From: Apoda limacodes
Taxonomy: Eukaryota > Arthropoda > Insecta > Lepidoptera > Limacodidae
NCBI GenBank assembly: GCA_946406115.1
Contig: OX291552.1
Location: 6,821,336-6,885,335, forward strand
Reading direction: 5' to 3'
DNA length: 64,000 nt
The notes under the pieces are model-generated. The model did not search any database, had not been told where the DNA came from, and worked only from the letters and a program-made list of their open reading frames with translations. This document shows positions 45,501 through 57,500 of this stretch, one piece after another. The translations under genes were made by a program, and so were the position numbers. Positions within the stretch are counted from its first letter, which is position 1. Every line of letters begins with the position of its first letter.

Positions 45501-48500
45501 AGATCAAGTCGCACAGGTGTACTATCAGTTTTTGGATTTTGTGTCACCAATATGCGACTTAAATGACCTTATATTAGGCATTTTTTTGACTGCAGTGAAT
45601 TAATAGCTTGATTTTTTTACAAATTTATATGACTAAGGTATTTGACATTAATTAAGACAGACAGACAAACTTTCTTTTTAATGTGTTATATTACAAATTA
45701 ACAAATTTCAGATTTTTTGACGTGACAACGTCTTATAAATTGGTTTGCCGGGTGACACTTCAAGAAACTGCGTTACGCTCCGCTCACGTTATGCGCTCAC
45801 AATGAGAGCGAGTGAGAGGCACGCGCCCGCCTAAGAGCGAGAGAGACAGACATAAAATCATTGTCACGTAAAACTTTCGCCCGTATACCGACTTTACAGG
45901 CAACCAGTTTTTTATATTCGAGAAGTAAGGCCTTGCTTCGTTTCAAATTTCATGATTCTAGAACAACGGGACCCCAAAGGTTTTGATTTATTTGTAACAA
46001 ATGGCCGGATTTTTGAGTGTTGCCAATGTGCGAGTAATGCCCTTGAATTCCGTAGCAAGCGTCAATAGGCTACGGTCACCATTTAGTATCAGGCGTGGCG
46101 TTTGCTTGTTTTGCCACTTTAGTGGAATAAAATCGACTTACAATTGGTGCAGACATCGGGAATATACACACCATGAGTTCCGCATTAAAATTGCACCGTT
46201 GAACTGATGACGTGTTTTTCCACTGACTCGTATAAAACTATAACTGCACGTAACGGTCCAAATTTTAAAAACTACTAGACCCATTTTGATGAAAGTTGGA
46301 GATACGCCAATAATTTTTTTTTATATATATTGGGTCTATTTACATGATTAATTTTATTACAGTTATCGAGTTCACTTAACAAAAATAGAGCGAAAAATGT
46401 TATAATCTTCCTCGGCGATGGGATGAGTATTGCGACGCTTGCTGCAACAAGGGTGTACTTCGGTAAACAGTACGGAAGACTTGGAGAAGAGCTCAGATTG
46501 AGTTTTGAAACCTTTCCTTTTACTGGACTAGCCAAGGTTAGTAGTTTAAAAATAAAGTTTTTTTTAAACTAATTTTTACACTATCTACATGTAAAGTACC
46601 TAAAGGTGGATTGTTAATTACGCTTTAGCAAAAACTATCTATCTTAATATATATAAATCTCGTGTCACAATGTTTGTCCTCAATGGACTCCTAAACTACT
46701 GAACCGATTTTGATCAAACTTCGTAAATATCTGTTATTTGATCCAACTTAAAAGATAGGATAGTTTTTATCTCGATATGTCAAGTGCGAGCCGGACTCGG
46801 GCACTATAGGTAAAAACCAACTTTCGCCGGGTACAGAGGGACGGCAGCGGAACAACGTTCGCCGGGACAGCTAGTAATAATATATAATTACGGAAGTGTG
46901 TTTGTTAGTTTACTCTAAAGAAGTGCAAAACAATGTAGCGAGTAGGGTTTTTGTAAACTTTTTTTGTATGCATTTTAGGGATATGCAACTTAATGTCAAT
47001 AGAAGAGTGAAATGAGCTTTTATCACGATAAAGTTCCCATGGGATCTTTTTTTCGCAGGGAACTGTTCCTTAACGCCAAAACGATAGTGCTAAATGGCCA
47101 AAAATGGATAGATTTTATCACAATTAAAAGTTCCCACGGTTTTTTTCACGGGTGATATTGCGATGCGAGCGACATAGGTTGAGCAGATATTCTGGGCGAC
47201 CAGAATTTGCTAAAGGGACTGCGAAGAACATAGAATATTTTTATACGGAATGAGATTTTCTACGGCAATTAACTTTTCCTCCGTTTCCAACGTTAGAACG
47301 CGACGTGTGCCTTTAGACGTGTCTTTTTTTATAATTTTTATCACTGTGGTATCACTGGCATTTTGGTGAAGGAAAACATCATAAGTGAACTTGTATACGT
47401 CAAAAGATACAGAAGTGTATATAGTACAATGCGATTCTTCACCTTAAAAGTACAGTTGGCAATAGATTCACAAATTTAATAGAATTTATGTTGGCTACTT
47501 ATATTTTCTTTTCAAACTCTCTCTTGTATCTCTTGTATCTTAGTACTATATTTTTCTTTCTTGGGTCAGCTGTAAGAGATCTCAGATTCTCAACTAGAGA
47601 TAACTTACATACATAGATACATTGTTATTTTTGTATTGTCTATGTTGAAAGTGTCCTATAATTGTGTGCATGAAATAAATAAATAAAAAACGGGTTGCAC
47701 TCCGGGAGTGCCGGCAGAAGTGAAAACATACTCGCTATTTACTTCCCATCACTTCTTATCCATATTTATTTATTAAAAATAATAACTTTTGTTTATTTAC
47801 TTTTTTGACGTTGTATATTTGACAGCTCAATCTGTCATAGAATTAAAATCCCATATCCAACCTCCCTGTACTACTCATAATCGCCATATACTAATAATAA
47901 AAACTAACCTTATGTAAATAAAGGTCACGTGTCCTAACGTGAGTGACATCTTACGAATTTTCGATCAGGACACGTGACCTGACGCGAGTTTAACAGTCTT
48001 TACCCATCACAATAAAAGTGATCGCCACGGCCCCACAGTGTGATCTATTTGCGAATGCTATGTGGAATAGCAAGCCTGATGAGCGAGTGCAAGAGAATAT
48101 ACGAGATGGATGCTAGAGAAACTAGCGTAAATATAAACTAAGTTTATGAACAAAATTTAATATATATATTATTATTTGATTTTTTATCATTTTAATGAAT
48201 TATTTAATTATGATAATAATAATATTACATTTATTTTAACAAACAAACAAACAAACAAACAAACAAACAAACAAACAAACAAACAAACAAACACACAAAC
48301 AAACAAACACACAAACAAACAAACACACAAACAAACAAACACACAAACAAACAAACACACAAACAAACAAACACACAAACAAACAAACAAACAAACAAAC
48401 AAACAAACAAACAAATAAACAAACAAACAAACAAACAAACAAACAAAAAAACAAACAAACAAACAAACAAACAAACAAACAAACAAACAAACAAACAAAC

Positions 48501-51500
48501 AAACAAACAAACAAACAAACAAACAAACAAACAAACAAACAAACAAACAAACAAACAAACAAACAAACAAACAAACAAACAAACAAACAAACAAACAAAC
48601 AAACAAACAAACAAACAAACAAACAAACAAACAAACAAACAAACAAACAAACAAACAAACAAACAAACAAACAAACAAACAAACAAACAAACAAACAAAC
48701 AAACAAACAAACAAACAAACAAACACACAAACAAACAAACAAACAAACAAACTCCCTACTCATAATCGCGAATACTAAAAATAAAAATTATAATAGGCGT
48801 GGCATTACGGTTTCCGTCTTATGCATTCCACGATTAGGACACGTGATCTGACGCGAGTTTATCATTTTTTACCCATACCAAAAAAAGTGCACAGCGCCGC
48901 TAAAGAAGTTTTCACTTCAAAAAAAACGGACAAGTAGAAATATTTATTTATTATAAATAATAATCTTTGTTTATTTTCTTTTTTGATGTAGTATATTTGA
49001 CATCTCAATCTGCCATAGAATTAAAATCCCATATCCAACCTCCCTGTACTACTCATAATCGCCATATACTAAAAATAAAAACTAACCTAATGTAAATAAA
49101 GGTCACGTGTCCTGACGCGAGTTCCGTGTTACGAATTTTCGATCAGGACACATGACCTGACGCGATTTTAAAATGCTTAACTCATCACAAAAAAGTGCAC
49201 AACGCTGCTAAAGAAGTTTTCACATCAAAAAAAAATGTTTGCATAATAGAAAGTTACAAACATTTTTCCTTACTTAGTTTTTCAAACGTTTAAATGATAA
49301 GTTACTTTAACTTAACCACGACCATCTTCACATTTCCCACAATTTAGACGGACAAACGTCTCTCGTCTCTCAATGGCACATAAAGATAAATCATTCATCT
49401 TCCAACTAATATTGACTCTTAGCGAATCCTTAGTGTTTCAGTAAAATAAAATGTGTAACAAGTAGAAGTTTGAGTTGTTTTTGTTTGATTATATGTTTAC
49501 ACACTATGGTTGCACAGTGGGTGGTACGAGCGACAGATTGCGAAAAAATATATCCAAAATAATTTATTATGTTTAGATACATTTTATTGCATCTACAGTA
49601 CTTAATTTGTTTTCATCAATCAATACATTCGTTTTACTTCTACAATTGGTTCAACATTAGTTCAATTATGTGATCGGGTCTTCAAAGTCCTTCCGTCTGA
49701 AATATTAATCAGGTGGCTTTCTTCATTCTGCAAAAAATAAAAAAAACTCTTTTTTGCTTACAATTTTAATTACGAATACATTTATTAATTCTCCAGCTAA
49801 CTCACTTACTGACTCATTTTATTCATCTACTTATTTGCTCGTTCACTCGTATTCGACTACCTATTAGCAACTAAGTTTAAATACTAACATCTGTATTGCA
49901 ATGATCAACATTTTGAATTTCACCAAGAACAACTTTGAAACAAAAAGGAAAAATATACTTAAATATGCAATTTACTGCACGCCATATTAGATCCATCAGC
50001 ATGATTATAAAAAACTGATAAATTATATTAGTTTAGCATTTTAGAACACCCAATAGAATCAAGTTTAATTTTTCGAAAAAATCTCAATAGTATTGAATTT
50101 TAAAAAAACTAATAAAAGAATTTAAAAAAACAAATGTAAAAAAGTGCACGCTTTGTTAGATACGCAATCTTCAATAAACATTTTGCCATAATATAAGTAT
50201 GTACCTTTTTCGTTTTTTTTTTGACTAATGCACACCTTTCTTGCCGGGATAAGGCTCTTGTATTTACGATTGGCCGTGTTCATAGTAATCTTTGTATATC
50301 TTTGTATGTAACAAACTATGCGAATATTACAAAAACATACAAAACAGTTTGTGTATTTAGACTACACAGTCCAATGATAGTGTATCTATTATAATAGGAC
50401 ACAGTCTCATGAAGTACAGAAAGGGTCACGCGGGCGTGCCAACATTTTGTAGACAGTCTATAGCCGGTTTTAGTTATTAAAGTTCCACTTGTTCCTAGAC
50501 GTATTGCGTCGACAGCAACGTGGCAGACTCAGCTTGCAGTGGTACCGCGTATATGACGGGCGTGAAAGCTAACAGTGGTACTGTGGGCCTCAGTGCTGCA
50601 GTCAAAAGAGGGGACTGCGAAGGGCAAAAGAATAAAAATAATGCTGTATATGGACTTATGCATTGGGCTCAAAAAGCTGGAAAGAAAACAGGTAATTAAC
50701 AAAAAATACATTTAATAGTTCTAAGAGCACTTTTTGAACTTTGATAGTCTTTTGAAGAGTTGTCAAGGATCATTGTTGCACCATCAAAACAATAATTAGT
50801 CTATCTACAATTGCAATTGTAATATCCGTTTAAAAAAACTATTAGGTCCTTACATATGTAATTGATGTTTTATATGGAACAAACAAAACTAATATTTTTT
50901 TACATTTTTTTATTTAATCAATCAAAGTAGGTACCGTTGTGATCTATGCACTTTTGCTTTTTTATAGGGAGTTCATTGATTCCTTTGCTAAAAAAAATTG
51001 CGGGAGCGAGAATCAACAAAATCTTTAAAGAGCTTTTTCACTTTTCCAATTTGTTTCAAGTGATTCAAAATGGTTTTATCACTCACCCCGAAGCCTGCAG
51101 CTAACTCTGACGTGATTTGAGATGGATCTGTTTCCAGATCACTTTCAATTCCTCATTGATAAATAGGGTCTCCGGCCGTCCACGAGGTTTGTTCTGGAGG
51201 TCAATTTTCCAGAACGAAAGCATCGGAACCAAAACCGTACCGTGTTTTCTTTTACAGTGGCTTCTCCGTACATATCAATAATCCTTCGAGTTGTTTCTGC
51301 AGCGCTAGTTCCACCCTGAAATTTGTATTCGAAAATAATGCGATATTTTATGTTTTCCATATCGAGCACAGAACGATGTCCAATCAAAATTGAATGACAC
51401 GAAGACAAATGAATTATTACATTCGAAACGCAAATAGACAAGCTGAAAATTGAAATAAATTTGAATTGGGAATTTCTAATCAAACGCCAGCTTTTTGAGA

Positions 51501-54500
51501 TCAAAGTGGCCAGTTCTATAAAACATCAATTTCATATGTAAGGACCTAATATATGAGAATATTAAAAATCTATCAATATTTTGCTTACATCTTAGGACTT
51601 TTAAATAATAATGTATAAGAACAGTTCGATTCACGGATCTTAGGGTTTCAAGGTTATATGATGCGCATGTACGCTGAGCCACATAATTGTTCAAAACATA
51701 GTTCATATCTATATTAATTAGAATATTATTACAATTTTTCACACATACTTGGTTTCCTTCTCAAATGATAACTAATTGGTGACCATGAGCAAAGGCATAC
51801 GCGCTGAGGGACCAATAGGTAAATATGAGACTGAATCTGCGCAGATGACCTTTTCAGAAACAAAGAAAACAATGTTCAGGACAGACCATTCTAACGATGG
51901 GCCGTGTTGCTTTATGTTAATCATAAATTTGCGTTGTGTTTTAGGAGTAATTACAACAACTCGCGTGACCCATGCTACACCAGCGTCCTCATACGCCCAC
52001 TCCGCGGACCGAAAGTGGGAAGCTGATACAGATTTGCCCAAGTATGCTGAAGGTTGTAAAGATATAGCTTTACAGTTGGTTAGAGGGTCCGTAGGAAAGA
52101 AGATTGACGTAAGTTATCATATCTAAATAAAATTACAATAGAAATACAGCATACAAAATAATATGCAAACAATTGCCACACTCCTTCACAGCCTAGTTAG
52201 TAGTGTGGCCAGTTGCAGTGCAGAGGGTGTGTGTTCGATTCCCGCACTGGACAAACATTTATGTATAAACATTTGTGTTTGTCTTCAGTCTGGATGTATT
52301 TATTTATTTGTACTCGTTGTTAGAGTACCCATAACACAAGCTTTGCTTACTTTGGGGCGAGACTACGCTGTTGTAATGTCCAAAAAATATTTATTATTAT
52401 TATTTATTTAAGTGTTTGTGAATTACTGTAAAAACGATAAAAAATTTGTTGAGTGAAATAGGAAGCACTGGGGGGGCTTATCTAGGCACTAAGCCTAGAT
52501 GGTGGCAAGGAAGCCCTTTACAAGAAAAAAACGTTTGATTGTCACCAAGCAACTATATAGACACCAAGTGACAGTTTCCAGTGCGGCAATAAAGTTATTC
52601 TAGTGACTTACCAGATGTATTGCTAGCCCCTAGGCCCTAAGCATGCCACCCCCTGTACGGACAAGGCCTTAGGGAATCTTAGAACAAAAATAGACAGCTC
52701 GGTACTTTTTATGACTTTGCCTTTCTTTTTAACAATTGTATGTAATAATGCATAGTGAGTCCAAACGCCAAAAGATATATACTATAAAGAATTCATTTCT
52801 TTACAAAAATAAGTCATTATTTAAAAAAAAAACCTTAAAAAACTTAGCTTGAATTCTAACTGGAATCTAATACCTTTAAACAAACAATTCTTGTATATAT
52901 GTATATATATATATAGTAGGCAGGGGGTTTCGGGAGCGATAAATCGATCCAGCTTAGATTTCATTTATAGAAAACGTCGTTTTATACGTGTTTTCAGGCA
53001 ATGATAAACTAAAAAATATGATTCTTCCTGAGATCTATTAGTGAGTAGCAATACTATTACTTTTACCAACACAGCAGCACTAAAGCTACTTGATAATAGA
53101 TGGCGTTGTTTATAAAAAAGCAAAGCTTCGTCCCTTTGAATTTATTCCCAGGTGCATGTAGATAGTCGCCTCGCCGAAAACGTATGATCTATAGACATAT
53201 AAAGCCTGACGTCATTTATAGAGGTTGTTGTACCAACTCTATATTAGATATATATTATTTGTCATAGGTATCGTAATATGAAGTCGTATAGCGAGTATCG
53301 ATTATGCAAACGGGTAGTTATTGGGTAATTTACTAAATATTTCAGTTTTCCTGTTAGACTTGACAAATGTTTGATTTGCCCGTTACTTAACATAGCCTGA
53401 ATTTTAAAATGATGTATTGTTTATTTATACAACCGTTACACTGAAAGTTTTTAGAACTGGCTACTAACAAATACAAATAAAAATAAATAAATAAAAAAAC
53501 CTAACTAGAAAAATATTAAGAACTAAAAAGAACTTAAAACGTACCAAAAATATTTACTTATAAGCAGATGGGACTCATTTTAAGGGAATTCCTATACACA
53601 CTACGACATACTATTTGAACTTACATTGAAATGAGTCCCGCCTGCCTATAGTTAAATATTTGGTATGTTTTAATTTCTGTTTAGTTCTTATTGTTTTTGC
53701 AGTCGGGTTTTTTTTTTATTTAATTATTTATTTTAATTGACAAACAACCAAAATTTTTTTAGCCCGCACACAAAATTTCGAATTTAGTACTCTTTGGTAA
53801 CCTGATGACATATGTTAAATTTATTTCTATAAATATACCACTCAGCTGGCAAACAAGCTTGCGTCTGATGTTAAGCGGCCATCGCAGCCTGCCTGCCGAC
53901 CCTTCAAAAATCTAATAACCCCATATCTTAGTCCTTATAAAAAACCTTGGCAGGGAGCTTATTCCACAAGGAAGAGGAAGTTTTTCTGAAACCTCACTGG
54001 GCGTGACCATTTAAGTTCTTAAGTGTAAGAATGAATTCCCAGCCTATGACGAGAAGTGCGATGGTAGAAAGTAGCCGTGGGCATCATTTCGAACAATTTA
54101 TCAGAAGCGTTATACAAGCGGTAGAACACACACAGGGAGGCAAAGTCTCTCCTCAGACTTAAGGGTTCGATACTGCTTGTAAGTTTGGCATTGTCGACAA
54201 TTCTCACAGACCGTCGTTGAACCGAGTCCAAAACGCCAAGCTGGCATACGGGTGCACCCTAGACATGGGTTGATCGACTATTTCTTGTGACCCGGGTTTA
54301 TCGCGACCCCCGGGTAACGTGATTGAATGAAAATGATTTAATCCTTTAGCGGGTCGCTGATCACATCAGATACCTACTTTAGGTGGTCGCTGATCGCAAC
54401 AGATACCTACTTTGGATGACTTCGCTCGTTCCTACCAATCGATATAATCGGTCCATTCATAATCGCACTTCTAGTAAAGTTCGTTCCTGTTTTTTACCTA

Positions 54501-57500
54501 AATCTGGTATTAGGTAAACAGATAGATACCTATTAACGGGTACTATATTGTTTAATATGATAACAAAAATTGAAAATATGAAATTCCTGTCTGTATTGTA
54601 ATTTTTTTCTTAAATACCTTTTAGGTATTCAACTGACAACTAACACACTGAAAAAACTGATATTGAATCAGAAAATTTACTAAATTCGCCGAAAGTGTCG
54701 TAGGAGTAGGTCACAGGTAAGAAGGTCACGAACGTTACGGAGCAACTGTGATTAAATCGATTAATAAATAGGTAATACTGCATGCAATGAGTGCAAACAA
54801 GACGAAGATGGCGTGCGGTGTCGGAACGAAAGAAACCTGCGTGTAAACTTTAAACAAATAATAAAGTCTAATACAGTTTGCAAGTATTCATCACGTAGTT
54901 TCGAGAATCGTTTGTTAGAGAGGGTCAAAAAGAATCGAATCCTTTAGAAACTCACGACCCGATCGATCGCGCGCAGGTACAGATTAAATGAAATTGATTC
55001 GATCAATCGTGATCGACACAGGTCTAGTGCACCCGCCCAGAGATGGCAGCAGTACTACATATGGGGCCGGACTACCTTGCCTGAAGTTCTGCAATGGCAA
55101 CAACTGATGATAAAATAATTTCTGTACGGCGCATGATAAAGGCTGATAAAAGAGTGACCAACCAATAAAATTGGGCAAGCTAAGGCAGTGGTATGAGCCT
55201 GGTATGAAAAATCTTACATGAGCACCTAAGCATCAGGAAGCTTTATACTAGATGGACACTCCTTAATTTGACCAAAAACCGAAAACGACATCACGTAGAT
55301 AAGTGTGGCTACTTGCTAGAAAAGTATAGTATTGGCATAACCATCAGCTTTATCGACTGTCATTGATAAGTTTATTTTACTTTTGTATTAGTTGCGAGGT
55401 AAATAAAAAAAAAAAAAATTAGGACTATGTGTTTTTCAAAAGCGAGATTAACTAAAATCCTCGGATGAGCTTTTTTGCATTCATTCAATATAGGGACCTA
55501 TGTTTTGTTATAATTTTGAATAAATCCAGTCAATATTCCAGGTGGTCCTCGGTGGAGGCAGGAAAAACTTTTTTCCTAAATTCAAAAAAGATAAAGAAGG
55601 TAACACAGGCTCAAGAGATGATGGTAATGACCTGATCAGTGAATGGCTATTAACTAAAGCTTCACTGGGCTCTTCACCAAAATTTGTTTCAAAGAAGCAA
55701 GATTTATTGAATATCGACGCTGACGTTGTTGATAGTGTCTTAGGTCTTTTTTCATCTGATCATATGCCTTATCACTTAGAAGCAGGCGATGATGATCCAA
55801 CTCTGGGTGATATGACGCTTAAAGCAATAGAGATACTATCTAAGAAAAGAAATGGTTATGTCTTGTTTATCGAAGGTATGTACAATATTAAATAATGAAA
55901 CATTTAATTTTTAGAGCACATATGTTTAATAGATATTTATCATAGATTATTATTACGTTCATAGTCGTTCGATACTTATCCTCCAAGAGATATAACACAT
56001 GGAATACTATCCCAACGTTATAAGGTCAAGCCTTTCGGTTACACCAGACACGAGACAACAGAAATCGCACCCTGGATGTTAATGTAACATTAATCTTAGG
56101 GACAATTAAAATATACGATGTAGCGTCAGATCACATAAAGGTGTGTCATGTTAACACACCTCTGATTTACATAGATATACTTCATAGGTCATGGAATATG
56201 CTTGGGATAGAAATATTCAATCCTGGCTTACTTCTTATAGTTTTTCAGGGAACAATTAAATGAGGCATATTATTATAGCTGTGCTCTTTCATTTCATGAC
56301 TTGTAGGTACTCTTAATTTAACATATGACTAATGGCTCATATAAAAAACTATTTTAGTCCAAAGACAATGCATCAATAAAAGTTCTGCAGCAATGGGCTC
56401 AACACCTGCAGAACTAAAAAAGTTGGTGAGAAGAAGTCTGCCCCTAATTTTTGAATTTAGTTATTTGGGGATTAATAATGTAAAGTTATTCATTATGTAA
56501 TATGCATACAAGATCGTCCTAAGTTATTTATTATTATATAATTTTAGCGGGCAGAATTGACACAGCACATCATGAAACCAAGGCTCGGAAAGCAATAGAT
56601 GAAACTGCGGAGCTAGCTAAGGCTGTCGAAGTGGCCCTAAGAAATAGTAACCAGGACGATACACTGGTTGTTGTGACCTCTGATCACAGTCACACTATGA
56701 CTTATAGTGGATACAGTAAAAGAGGGACGGATGTACTGGGATTCGCTACCAGGGTAAGAAAAACCAGCATATTAGCCTACTCGAAATAAGAAATAAAGAT
56801 AATAAAAAAAAAAACAAACACCATGAGGGGTCTATCATTAGCTTGTTTATTTTCTTGGTTACATACCGTAGCTGAGCCCAGAAATGTTAATAATTGTCAA
56901 GTTTGTCTTAAGTAACTCGAAGAAACTGATGGAAGGATAACAATCTTCTATGATTATTAAGTCGATTTTAAGAGAATACGATTCGCAGTGCCTAGCAGCT
57001 TGCTAAACTCGGCGGCTGTCCCGCTCCTCTTAGCTACACTGATTTTATCGTAGTACGTAAAAAAATACCCAAACACAAAATCTGATATTTGACTAATAAA
57101 ATTCCACACCATATGTTAAACATGTAACCTAATCAGTGTTTAGTAAAGATTTTAATAAAACAGAAAAAGATACTAAATAGTACCTATTATCTTACTGGAA
57201 AATGTATCACAAAGTTTTATCTAATAATACAGTTTGTTATTTTTTGGTTGCTTGTTAATAATCACAGGAATAATACCTGTTTATGTTATTAAGTGAAAGT
57301 AACGTCTTTTTTTTAAAAAAATAACACTCAGGCAACTGTTTATGAACAAAAAACAAAGCAATTATATACTTTTTTATAACTTAACTAATAGCATAATATT
57401 AACGAAATCTTTAGGAAATTAACCTTCTGTATTTAGGAACCTCAGAAATTACGCAAGAATCATTGTATTATTTAAATGCAATCAATACAAACAGGCAAAG

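Noticed and set aside
48208..48763. Three overlapping minus-strand frames of 171-180 codons made of CLFV repeats
   Set aside because: They are only the translation of the (CAAA)n microsatellite, which has no stop in any of those frames.
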